64,000 nt of DNA. Origin: Thermomonospora echinospora (GTDB lineage: Bacteria; Actinomycetota; Actinomycetes; Streptosporangiales; Streptosporangiaceae). The stretch spans positions 1 to 64,000 of the forward strand of contig NZ_FNVO01000005.1 of the NCBI RefSeq assembly GCF_900108175.1, in the 5' to 3' direction. The notes below the pieces were generated by a model. The model had not been told where the DNA came from and searched no databases. It saw only the letters and a list, made by a program, of their open reading frames with translations. Position numbers and translations under genes: made by a program. The first letter of the stretch is position 1. The number at the start of each line of letters is the position of its first letter. Shown here piece after piece: positions 26,973 to 35,551 of the stretch.

Positions 26973-27196
26973 GCGGCACCCCGCCCTCGCCGTCACGCGG
27001 ATGTATGCGTTGTGTGTTCAGCGTCCCTCCCACCCGAGTCGGGTCATGGCGGGCTGTGGATTCCCCCTGATTGTCCGTCTATGCGCCCCGCCGCCCGCCC
27101 GTCCTGGCGGCCCCGCGTACCGCTTCCGCCACCTGGGGACGGGCGGGCCGTGGTTCGGCGACGAGGGCGCCGGCAGGATCGACGCCCGGGGCGGCG

Positions 27197-28282
27197 TCAT
27201 CGCCCTCCGGGTCTCTTGGGCATTCGCGGTCGTGCCCGCCCTGACCTGCGCATACCGTCCTGCTCACCGATCAGGGCGTTGTTGTAGAAGAGGTTGGCCC
27301 GGCGCTTGCCCGGTTCGCCGGAGGCCATGCCGAAGAAGAGCCGGACCTCGCCTTCCACCGTCCGGTGGATCGCCATGCCCTCCGGTTCGCGGAAGGTCAG
27401 CGCGCTGCCCGCCGTGGTGAGCGTGGGGCCCTCGACCCGCCTGCCGGTTTCGAGGTCGATGGTGGACAGCCGGGCGTTGCCCGGAGGGGGGTTACCGGGG
27501 CCGTAGGGGTTTCCGGAGTAGGTGTACAGGTACTTGCCGTACAGCGCGTATCCCTGGAAGGTCTCACCGCCCAGGGACGGCTGGGCGATGTCGAAGACCG
27601 GGTCGTCGTAGTGGTGCGCCTTCAGGTCCGCCAGGTCGTACACCGCGATCCGCCAACCGTCCTCCTTGTAGCGCATGGCCAGCCGTCCGTTGACCGGGTC
27701 GATGGTGGCGGTGACGCCGCTGACGTCCGGGACGGGCTGGTACTTGGTCAGCTCGGGCGACTCGTTGGTCAGCGTGACGCCGTCGACGAACTTGAACCGG
27801 GCGAGCTGCGTGCCGCGTGCACTGAAGCCCGTGGGGTCCACCTCGACCCACAGGTACGACGCGTCGCCGGACGACTCGACCCCGATCGCGGTCCCGTGCC
27901 CGAACCCCTCCAGGTGCATGTGACCCAGGAGGTTTCCGGCCAGATCCAGGCGGCTGATCGTCAGGTCGCCGTTCTCGTCGGACCACGGGCCGCTCTTGAG
28001 CTGCGCCGTGAACAGCCGCCCGTTGGCGATGTCGAAACCGAAGCTCTGCATGACGGTCCCGTCCTTGAGCCTCCTGTCCTGGAACAGGGCGTGGGACGGC
28101 GCGGTCAAGGCGAACCGCCGAGAGTCGGACGGGTGCACGGCGCCGGTCGCCGCGGCGGCGACGCCCACCCCGCCGGCCGGGCCTGCGCCGACCACCAAGG
28201 CCATGGCGAACAGCGGCGCCGCCCCCACCATGGCCGCCCTCGTTCCGGCACGCTTTCGGCGACTGAACGCCGTTTTCCCCAT
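27197..28282 (-). CDS. secreted TagC/phage-RBP-like beta-propeller protein
   Basis: 361 residues from ATG 28282. There is an Arg-rich N-terminus (SRRKRAGTRAAM), then a hydrophobic signal segment ending near AAAAT. The rest is all-beta with repeats such as MQSFGFDIANGRLFTAQLK, GDLTISRLDLAGNLLGHMHL and REPEGMAIHR, like the P68 receptor-binding/TagC-type propellers found in secreted actinobacterial proteins. No catalytic motif is visible; a wall- or glycan-binding role is likely. The Arg/Pro-rich tail looks non-conserved. The 224-bp region before it (26973-27196) has no gene. Confidence 0.75.
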   Translation of the reverse strand: MGKTAFSRRKRAGTRAAMVGAAPLFAMALVVGAGPAGGVGVAAAATGAVHPSDSRRFALTAPSHALFQDRRLKDGTVMQSFGFDIANGRLFTAQLKSGPWSDENGDLTISRLDLAGNLLGHMHLEGFGHGTAIGVESSGDASYLWVEVDPTGFSARGTQLARFKFVDGVTLTNESPELTKYQPVPDVSGVTATIDPVNGRLAMRYKEDGWRIAVYDLADLKAHHYDDPVFDIAQPSLGGETFQGYALYGKYLYTYSGNPYGPGNPPPGNARLSTIDLETGRRVEGPTLTTAGSALTFREPEGMAIHRTVEGEVRLFFGMASGEPGKRRANLFYNNALIGEQDGMRRSGRARPRMPKRPGGR

Positions 28283-28493
28283 GACCCCCGCCCTCGCCTC
28301 GACCGGCCGAAAAAATCCGGACGGCACGATACCGGCGCGGGTGCATTCCGTACGGCCGAATCACCGCGACCGGCGCGGTCGGCGGAAATCGCCGGGAGGA
28401 GAATCGGTGGCGATCCGGCGGAAAATCGGTGAAATCACTCGGGCGGCAAGGCCTCCGTCACGGGTCGCCCGCCGCCGGGAGCGCCGGGGCCGG

Positions 28494-28940
28494 TCACCCG
28501 AGGCCGCACCCCGGAGAGGGGGCGTCCTGCGCCAGCGGGCTGCCCGCCGGGTTCACATACAGAGCCTCCAGGACGACCGCGGTGGAGCCGAGGTTGCGCC
28601 CGATATGGACGTTGCCGGGTCCGCTCTGTTCGACGACCACGCTGCCGCGGGGGTGGGTCACCGTCGCACAGTCGGCCAGGGTCCTGGTGAGCGTGCCCTG
28701 CTTGACCAGCGCGTACAGCGTGCCGTCATGGTAGTGCCAGCCGGTGCTCCCGCCCGGCCAGATGGTGATCTCCCGCAGGACATAGTCGCGGCCGTCCACC
28801 GTCGTCTGGGCGATGGTCCGGCTCGTCACGCCCGAACCGGGGGTGGCGGCGGCGATCGCGGGGACCGCGGGGACCATGGTCAGCGGGACGGCCGTCACGG
28901 CCACCGCCAGCAGCAGGGGCATTCGGCGGATTCCGTCCAT
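28494..28940 (-). CDS. small secreted cupin-domain protein
   Basis: 148 residues from ATG 28940 (a GTG at 28964 is possible). The signal peptide is MPLLLAVAVTAVPLTMVPAVPAIAAA. A single cupin barrel follows: TIWPGGSTGWHYHDGTLYALVKQGTL with His-x-His metal ligands, then GPGNVHIG. Small double-stranded beta-helix proteins of this kind bind a metal or small ligand; the function is unknown. The flanking stretches 28283-28493 and 28941-29091 hold no gene. Confidence 0.78.
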   Translation of the reverse strand: MDGIRRMPLLLAVAVTAVPLTMVPAVPAIAAATPGSGVTSRTIAQTTVDGRDYVLREITIWPGGSTGWHYHDGTLYALVKQGTLTRTLADCATVTHPRGSVVVEQSGPGNVHIGRNLGSTAVVLEALYVNPAGSPLAQDAPSPGCGLG

Positions 28941-29091
28941 CAGAAGATATCCGGCACCGTGCACACGGAAAGGGTAGCGAGGACGACCGCTTCGGTCAGG
29001 GACTTCAACTCATCCGGTCACCAACATGACGGATCCGGTAGGGGAACCCTGATTCAGGACGCCCGGAACAAGGCCGACTTAATTTACTGAA

Positions 29092-29121
29092 ATCCGTTTT
29101 CGGATCTCCGGGCCGGCCCGG
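29092..29121 (-). terminator. possible terminator of the fxsT operon
   Basis: Downstream of the minus-strand gene ending at 29143: a 14-bp perfect palindrome CCGGGCCGGCCCGG (29108-29121), then a small ATCCG-AAAA-CGGAT hairpin followed by AT-rich sequence. Confidence 0.45.
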
Positions 29122-29142
29122 TGGCCGATCGCCGTCCCGTCG

Positions 29143-30150
29143 TCACGAGGGGCGGGCGGCCAGCGCCCGGGCCAGCTCGCCGAGTTGTTCGTCGGCGACG
29201 GCCACCTTCGCCTGGTCGAGCGTGATGCCGATGACGAACCGGTCGCCGGAGGCGCGCAGATAGAACAGCGCCCCGGCCTCGACGTCGAGCACGGTCCTGC
29301 CCAGCACGCCGCCCAGCAGCGGGAGCAGCGTACGGTCGAGCCGGTTGGTGACGAGGTACAGCAGCTTGCCGATCCGCTGGTAGTGCCGGCGGCGGTCCCG
29401 GCTGTCGGTGCCGAAGGTCAGCGCCGCCAGCCCCGGGTGGGCCAGCAGGTCCACCGAGCAGATCGGCTCGGCGCCCTGGAAGCAGGCGACGTAGTGCACC
29501 GCCTCCGGGTCCAGCACCGCCCGGCACAGGTCCAGCATGTCGGACGGCGCCCCGCCGGGGTTGGCCGTGTCGACGTAGACGTCCTCGTCGTCGACGATGT
29601 CGCCCCGGCGGACGTTCACCTCGTAGCGGCTGTGCTCGCCTGCGTAGTTCGGGGTGCCGCCGAACCCCCGGGCCAGCCGGATCTCCTCGCTCAGCCAGAC
29701 CATCGACGCGTCGGCCCCGGAGATCCGCTCGTCGTGCAGGGTGGCGCCCACCAGGTACTCCCCGGGAGACGGGGAGAAGTACAGCAGCGCCCCCGCCCCC
29801 ACATCGAACACGCAGCGGATCAGCCGGCCTCGTTGGACCGGGGTGAAGGCCTGGTCCAGCCGCGCGACGACGAAGTGCAGTTGCTGGCCGCCGGTCAGGA
29901 GGCTGTCGCGCTCCCGCTTGATCTGCTCCGGCGACAGGTCGCTGAACGGGTCACGGGGGTCGAAGACGTCCAGCCACACCTGCCAGTTGCCGCGGATGTA
30001 GTAGGCGACGTACTGGAGCGCTCCCTGCTGGAGCGCCTGCCGGCACAGGTCCACGATGGTGTCGAACTCCGAGCCCACATGGTCGGCCCGGTGCTCGGAG
30101 ATGTGCTCGGGAAGGGGGCCGAAGGAACCCTTCGTCGGTTCTGACGTCAT
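29143..30150 (-). CDS. unrecognised protein with an internal domain duplication, partner of FxsT
   Basis: 335 residues, soluble, no signal peptide. The protein is two copies of one ~120-residue domain. Copy 1 (about 29-160) has DLCRQAL, QYVAYY, FVVARLDQ, VFDVGAGALLYF, YLVGATLHD and AD...LSEEIRLA. Copy 2 (about 203-331) has DLCRAVL, HYVACF, YLVTNRLDR, VLDVEAGALFYL, FVIGITLDQ and AD..LGELARAL in the same order. I do not recognise the family; a YbjN/T3SC-chaperone-like fold is one guess. It follows fxsT by 25 bp on the same strand and is probably in its operon, so it is a candidate new component of the system. Confidence 0.75.
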   Translation of the reverse strand: MTSEPTKGSFGPLPEHISEHRADHVGSEFDTIVDLCRQALQQGALQYVAYYIRGNWQVWLDVFDPRDPFSDLSPEQIKRERDSLLTGGQQLHFVVARLDQAFTPVQRGRLIRCVFDVGAGALLYFSPSPGEYLVGATLHDERISGADASMVWLSEEIRLARGFGGTPNYAGEHSRYEVNVRRGDIVDDEDVYVDTANPGGAPSDMLDLCRAVLDPEAVHYVACFQGAEPICSVDLLAHPGLAALTFGTDSRDRRRHYQRIGKLLYLVTNRLDRTLLPLLGGVLGRTVLDVEAGALFYLRASGDRFVIGITLDQAKVAVADEQLGELARALAARPS

Positions 30151-30175
30151 CAGGCATCCTGTCGTCGGTCGGTCG

Positions 30176-33100
30176 TCAGGTCGACGGGATGTCGATGTCG
30201 ACGTCCCGGCGCGCGCCGCGCTGCGCGCCGGCTCCGGTGCCCGCCATCGACTCCTCGGTGGCCTGCAGGTTCGTGTAGGCGATCTGGGTGTGGGGGTGAC
30301 CGTCGCCGAGCCGCTCCCGGAACGACCCGTGGGCGTGGCGCTCCCGCTCGGCCGCCTCGTCGAACCGGTCCGCCGCGGCCAGCGCGTTGGCGAAGGCGAG
30401 CTCCGCGCTGAGCGTGAAGGGATGGTCGGGGCCGACGTCCGGGTCCTCGGCCAGCGTGCGCCAGGCCTGCTCGCCGTGCCGCAGGGCCTGGTCGGCCCGC
30501 CCGCCGAGCCGGGCGTAGATGGCCAGGTTGGCCTGGCAGGCGCGGGTGAAGGGATGGTCCTCGCCGAACAGCTCGCGGTAGAGGTCGAGGTTGAGCGTGG
30601 CGTCGTCCAGCGCCTCATCGTGCCTGCCGTGGGCGGCCAGGCTCGCCGCCAGACTCACCTGGCAGGCCAGCGTGGCCGGATGCCGCGGACCGTGGAACGC
30701 CCTGGTGTCCCGCAGCGCCTCCTGGATCCGATCGAGCGCCTCCGCACGCTCACCGGCGTGGCGCAGCGTCACCGCCAGCTCCTTGGCGGCACGCAGGGTC
30801 GCCGGCGCGGCCCCGCCGGCGACCGCGCGCAGCATCCCCAGCGCGCTCTCCAGTTGCTTACGCGAGTTGGCATGGTCGCCGAGCTCGCGGTAGTGGATGC
30901 CGAGCCTGGTCACCGAGTGCCAGGTGAAGACGTGCCGGTCGCCGAGCACCCGCATCCTGATCTGGTAGGTCTGGCGGTCCTGGCGCATGGCCTCGTCCAC
31001 CGCACCGATCAGCAGCAGCGACAGCGCCAGGTTGTTGGCCGCGCTCAGGGTCTGCGGATGCTCCTCGCCGAGGCGCTCCTGGAACAGCTCCAGGGTCTGC
31101 TGGTCCATCTTCACGGCCTCCCGGAAGCGGCCGCGGGCCCGCAGGTCGGCTCCGAGACTGCGCCTGATCATCAGGTTGAGCAGCTGGTTGGCCGGCTGGG
31201 CGGCGCGTCGGCGCCGGTGCGCCTCCTGGTCCCACTTGTGGGCCTCGGCGTGGTGGCCGAGCTCCCGGAGCGCGTTGGCGAGCTGGACCAGCAGCCGCAG
31301 TCGCAGCCGGTCGTCGAGGCCGAACTCGGCGCTCCAGCGCACCCGCAGCTGGTGCGCGATCTCCACAGCGAGCCGCCAGTTGTTGGTGAGGTACAGGTAG
31401 CGGACCTGGTTGACCGCCCAGCGCCGTACGGAGTCGTCGGCGTTGGCGGTGCTCAGCAGCTCGCAGGGCTGCACGTGCCGCTGCAACTCCAGGTAGCGCA
31501 GGGTGTGCGAGGGGTCGTCGGCCTCCTGCTCGCTGGGCGCGTAGGCGCCCAGCGCGAGCTGCGCCGCCGACCTGGCCCGCACCCGCTCCTCCTCGGTCAT
31601 CCGCTCCCGGATCACCTGCAGGCTCCGCTGGTGGACGTGCAGCCGGTCGAACTGCTGGTCCAGCCTGGCCAGCGAGTACCGCTTCAGCAGCTGGACGATC
31701 TCGTCGATGCTCACGTCCTTGTCACGGACCGCCGGATCGTGCACGGCGAGCCGCTCCAGCATCCCCGCGGACCTGACCAGGTGCATGGACACGCCCTCCC
31801 CGGACAGGAAGGCGCAGATCCGCAGCAGCCACAGCGCGCCCGGCCGCTCCTCCTCCAGCCGGGCCAGGGAGGCCGTGACCGTGCGCACCGCGGCCTCGCC
31901 CTGCTCGGCCCCGGTCTCCTCGACGGGCCGTCCCAGCTCGGCGAGCAGGTCGTCGACCAGCCGGTCCTCGACGTCCCCGGTGGCGAGCCGCCCCTGCGCG
32001 GGCCTGATCTTCAGCCAGTGGGCCTTCATCCAGCCCGCCGCCTGGTCGATGGCCAGCGGCTGGTCGGCCAGCCAGCCGGCGATCCGGTCGGCGGCCTGGT
32101 CCGACACCCCGCTCACGCCGCTGCGCCGCCGGAGCAGGTCGATGCTCTCCGGCCGCTGGAAGCGGCCGACCTCGATCATGGCGCCGGCGGACGGCCAGTC
32201 GTCGCGCTGGGAGGTCACCAGGACGTGACCGGTCCCGTCGGCGGGCATCAGGCCGGCCAGCGCCTCGGGGTCGGCCGCGTTGTCGTAGACCAGCAACCAG
32301 CGGCGCTGGAGCGCGCCCAGCGTCTCCAGCACCTGCGGGACGGCGTCGTAGGAGTCGGCGGAGGCCCGCGGGTCGGCGCCCGTCAGGGACCGCAGCCGCG
32401 GCAGCAGCTCGGCCAGGGTGACCCGGACCTCGTGCTGCGTACCTGCGGGGATCCACCAGACGATGTCGTAGTCGTAGCCGAACTGCAGGGCGTACTCCAT
32501 GGCGATGTGGCTCTTGCCCATCGCCGCCGGCCCGTGCAGCACGGCCGGGCGGCCCGCGGCGCCGCCGTCGCGCAGCACCCGGCGCAGCCGCAGCAGCAGC
32601 TCGCCGCGGCCGACGAAGTCCTTGTCGGCCAGCGGGACGTTCCACAGCTCGGGCATGCGCCTGGGGAACCGCGGCATGGCGGACGGGTCGGCGTCCTCGC
32701 GGACCGTGACGCCGCCCGGGACGAACTGCGCCACCAGCCTGTCGCGGGCCTGTGCCTCATCCCCGCACGCCACCAGGTCCAGGCCGACAATGGAGGCCAG
32801 CACGTCCCCCAGCACGCCCTCCCGGACCCGGATGCCGACCAGGCGGCCGGTGTCGCGGCCGCGCGCCGAGCTCTCCTGGTCGATGATGAGCTCCTGCGCC
32901 TGCAGGTACTGGGGCGACTCCGGCGACTCGGCCAGCCGGGGGGACAGCAGGACGATGGTGGTCTCCGCCGGCTGCGCGGAGTCGGCGGGACGGACCCGGA
33001 TGTCGTACCCGTCCAGCACCGCGCCGATCCACTCCGCCCAGGGCTGGTCCGCGGGGGCGTGCACGATCGCGACGTCGAAGGCGGCGCTGGGCGGGTCGAA

Positions 33101-34138
33101 CAGCTTGCGCAACGCCCGGCGGCGGTCCTCGTCCATGGGGGCGAGCCTGAGGTCCCGGTCGCCGGTGATCGCGGCCGCCAGCGCCTCGTAGGACTTCAGG
33201 ATGGTGCGCTGCCCGTGCGGGTTCTCGGCGAAGACCGCGAGCATGTTGCGAACGTTGTAGAAGGGCTTGTAGGGAACGGTGACGCTCCCCCAGTACCGCC
33301 TGCGCTCGGTGCCCTGCAGGTGCTGCGGGAACCCCGCGAAGCGCCGCTCGGCGAACTCCTTGGCGAACCCGAGCGCGTCGTGCTCGCCGCCGTCGTCGTC
33401 CATCATCGGCACCGGCAGCACCCGAATGCCGCCGGCCGACCTGGCCCGGGTGCGTTCGAGGAGGTCCCGGGTGGCCGCGGCGCTGTGCGTGATGTCCTCG
33501 ACGTTGATGTTGAAACAGCTGACCAGCACGTCCGCGAGGTGGACGGTGGGCGCCCAGGCCAGGTCCGAGCGTCCGGGACGGCTGTCGAGCAGCACGTAGT
33601 CGTACTTGCTCTCGGCGAGTTCGGCGCGCATCCGCGCCATGAAGTACACCCCGTGCTCGGACCGCAGGAAGGCGCCCCAGTCCAGCCGGGTCGCGTGCGG
33701 GCTGCGGCCCCGGTCGGCGCGGCGGCCGGGGCCGAGGTAGCCGATCTCACCGCTCAGCTCGAAGTCCACGTGGCGGTCCCCCCAGCCGACGTGGATGACG
33801 TCGTCGGCCCAGCGGACGTGCCGCGGCCACAGCTCGGCCGGATCGGCGTCGGGCTCCTCGCGCCCGGCCCGGCGGTAGCCCTGGACGTAGTCCAGGATCC
33901 CGGCCTGTTCCAGGACCGTCTCGTCGCTGGGAAAGAGCCTGGTGAAATACCTGTCCAGCGGTCTGCCGTCGGTTTCCAGCGCCCAGTCGACCACCAGCAC
34001 CTTCCGGCCGGCGCTGGCCATGATCCAGGCCGTGTTGGCCAGGGCCATCGAGCAGCCTATTCGGGGCTGCCCGCCGTAGAACGCGATGATCTTTTCTGGG
34101 AGCCCCGTCCCGCCCGTTCCGTGTTGTTGGACGCTCAC
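30176..34138 (-). CDS. fxsT: FxSxx-COOH system STAND-type protein: ParA-like, TIR-like, NB-ARC and TPR domains
   Basis: About 1320 residues from GTG 34138 behind GGGGG; GTG 34144 is also possible. Residues 15-280 resemble a MinD/ParA ATPase (KVLVVDWALETDG, DYVLLDSRPGRSDLAW), but the P-loop reads GGQPRIGCS and lacks the usual Lys. Residues about 370-470 are a TIR/SEFIR-like domain (ADQPWAEWIG). An NB-ARC domain follows at about 500-800 ([40 protein letters not shown]). The last ~450 residues are TPRs (HPQTLSAANNLA, HPFTRACQANLA). FxsT proteins accompany FxsA/FxsB peptide systems; the build resembles NLR/STAND sensors. The ligand is unknown. Confidence 0.87.
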   Translation of the reverse strand: MSVQQHGTGGTGLPEKIIAFYGGQPRIGCSMALANTAWIMASAGRKVLVVDWALETDGRPLDRYFTRLFPSDETVLEQAGILDYVQGYRRAGREEPDADPAELWPRHVRWADDVIHVGWGDRHVDFELSGEIGYLGPGRRADRGRSPHATRLDWGAFLRSEHGVYFMARMRAELAESKYDYVLLDSRPGRSDLAWAPTVHLADVLVSCFNINVEDITHSAAATRDLLERTRARSAGGIRVLPVPMMDDDGGEHDALGFAKEFAERRFAGFPQHLQGTERRRYWGSVTVPYKPFYNVRNMLAVFAENPHGQRTILKSYEALAAAITGDRDLRLAPMDEDRRRALRKLFDPPSAAFDVAIVHAPADQPWAEWIGAVLDGYDIRVRPADSAQPAETTIVLLSPRLAESPESPQYLQAQELIIDQESSARGRDTGRLVGIRVREGVLGDVLASIVGLDLVACGDEAQARDRLVAQFVPGGVTVREDADPSAMPRFPRRMPELWNVPLADKDFVGRGELLLRLRRVLRDGGAAGRPAVLHGPAAMGKSHIAMEYALQFGYDYDIVWWIPAGTQHEVRVTLAELLPRLRSLTGADPRASADSYDAVPQVLETLGALQRRWLLVYDNAADPEALAGLMPADGTGHVLVTSQRDDWPSAGAMIEVGRFQRPESIDLLRRRSGVSGVSDQAADRIAGWLADQPLAIDQAAGWMKAHWLKIRPAQGRLATGDVEDRLVDDLLAELGRPVEETGAEQGEAAVRTVTASLARLEEERPGALWLLRICAFLSGEGVSMHLVRSAGMLERLAVHDPAVRDKDVSIDEIVQLLKRYSLARLDQQFDRLHVHQRSLQVIRERMTEEERVRARSAAQLALGAYAPSEQEADDPSHTLRYLELQRHVQPCELLSTANADDSVRRWAVNQVRYLYLTNNWRLAVEIAHQLRVRWSAEFGLDDRLRLRLLVQLANALRELGHHAEAHKWDQEAHRRRRAAQPANQLLNLMIRRSLGADLRARGRFREAVKMDQQTLELFQERLGEEHPQTLSAANNLALSLLLIGAVDEAMRQDRQTYQIRMRVLGDRHVFTWHSVTRLGIHYRELGDHANSRKQLESALGMLRAVAGGAAPATLRAAKELAVTLRHAGERAEALDRIQEALRDTRAFHGPRHPATLACQVSLAASLAAHGRHDEALDDATLNLDLYRELFGEDHPFTRACQANLAIYARLGGRADQALRHGEQAWRTLAEDPDVGPDHPFTLSAELAFANALAAADRFDEAAERERHAHGSFRERLGDGHPHTQIAYTNLQATEESMAGTGAGAQRGARRDVDIDIPST

Positions 34139-34524
34139 CGCCACCCCCAGCCTGGAAAACCGGCGCCGCGCACAACGAAAGAATACTGGGGGCGGCCGCG
34201 ATTTGTTCGATTCGCCAAGCTCCCCGCCGCCCGGCCGGACCCTCCCTGCCACGGTAACGAGTTTTGGACGACCCGAAATCAAGTGATTTCAATCCACAAA
34301 TCCGACTTCGGGCTCCTGGCCCGATCCGGTCGATCAAGAATATCGCCTAGTGACGGGCGTCCGGCCGGAGGGGACATGCTGACCTGGGCGATGGCTTTTA
34401 CTTCTCGTGACCCGGCGTACCCGACCTAACCTTTAGGATAGCCGCGACGCCAGGCCGCTCCCGGGGCCCGCCACCCCGGTCGGCGCTCGGGTGCCATGAG
34501 GACTCCGGGGGTCCCTATGCCGCC
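34139..34524. promoter_or_regulatory. divergent intergenic region between fxsT and fxsC, no gene
   Basis: About 385 bp, AT-richer than its surroundings. A TAGGAT at 34434-34439 is a candidate -10 element for the fxsC direction. No convincing -35 or operator was found. No supported gene. Confidence 0.4.
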
Positions 34525-35538
34525 ATGCGAGGTGACGTGAAGACCTACTTCTTCACCAGCTACGCCCCGGGCGAGGACCGGCCCTGGGTCCGCCGCTTTC
34601 ACTCCGATCTCGAACGGGAACTGCGGATACGGCAGGGACCGTACGCCGGGGGCGCGATGGCCGCGCCGCCGGCCGATCCGGTCCGGGTCGCCGCGACGGC
34701 CCCCGCCATGGTCGCCCTGATCTCCGACCGCTATCTGCGCGATCTCGGCTGCGGCCGGCAATGGGCGATCTTCGCGGAGCGGTCGCGGCCGGACGCGGGG
34801 GCGCGCGACCACTGCCTCATTCCCATCCGCTGGCGCCCGCTGCGCGGCCCGCTGCCCGATGCGGTGCGTCCCATGCCCGACTTCTGGGCCTCCGTCACAC
34901 CGGAGCCCTACCGGACGTCGGGCCTGTACGAGCTGATGCGCACCCACCAACTGCGCGACGAGGGCGGTTACTACGGGATGGTGCGCAGGATCGCCGAACA
35001 GGTCTTCGCGGCCGAGCGGGTCCGGCTACGGCAACTGGACCCGGCCGCCGCCGCGGCCGTGCGCCCGGCCTTCGGCTCCCAGGAGCCCGGCGACGACCGC
35101 CGCGCGGGAGCGGCGGCGCCGGCCGAACGGCCGCGCACCGTCGCGATCAGTTATGTCGGCGCCGACCAGCCCTGGGCGGAGTGGATCGGCAACCTGCTGC
35201 GCGACAACGACTACGAGGTGGAGCTGATCCGCTGGAACGCGGGCCGCTCCGAACGGCTCACCGAGGCGGTCGACCGGGCCCGGCGCACCGGGGACCGGGT
35301 CATCGCCGTGCTGTCGCACAACTACGTCGCCCCCCACCGGGCCCCGATCCGCGAGGAGGACCCGGACTGGCAGTCGGTGCTGGCCCCGGACGAGGACGAG
35401 CACGAGGAGCTGATTCGGGTCCAGATCGACCGCGAACCGCTGCCCGGCGGCCTCGGCGAACGCGTCATCAGGCTCTACGGGCTGGAGGCCGGCGTGATCA
35501 GGGAGTTGCTCAACGCGGTACGAAGACGTAGCGCCTAG
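34525..35538 (+). CDS. fxsC: FxsC-like protein with two TIR-like domains
   Basis: 337 residues. The N-terminal domain begins YFFTSYAPGEDRPWVRRFHSDL and contains LISDRYLRDLGCGRQWAIF. At the place of the catalytic Glu of TIR NADases (WCxxE) this protein has CGRQ, so catalysis is unlikely there. A second domain (about residues 205-330) begins VAISYVGADQPWAEWIGNLL and closely matches the TIR-like segment of FxsT. FxsC proteins always travel with FxSxx-COOH peptides; their role is unknown but probably signalling or scaffolding. The start could also be GTG 34537. Confidence 0.82.
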   Translation: MRGDVKTYFFTSYAPGEDRPWVRRFHSDLERELRIRQGPYAGGAMAAPPADPVRVAATAPAMVALISDRYLRDLGCGRQWAIFAERSRPDAGARDHCLIPIRWRPLRGPLPDAVRPMPDFWASVTPEPYRTSGLYELMRTHQLRDEGGYYGMVRRIAEQVFAAERVRLRQLDPAAAAAVRPAFGSQEPGDDRRAGAAAPAERPRTVAISYVGADQPWAEWIGNLLRDNDYEVELIRWNAGRSERLTEAVDRARRTGDRVIAVLSHNYVAPHRAPIREEDPDWQSVLAPDEDEHEELIRVQIDREPLPGGLGERVIRLYGLEAGVIRELLNAVRRRSA

Positions 35539-35551
35539 CCCGCCCACCACG

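Noticed and set aside
30056-34429. Very long open frame (over 1400 codons) on the plus strand opposite fxsT
   Set aside because: It is antisense to a gene with clear domains; long antisense frames are expected at this GC content, and it has no recognisable motif.
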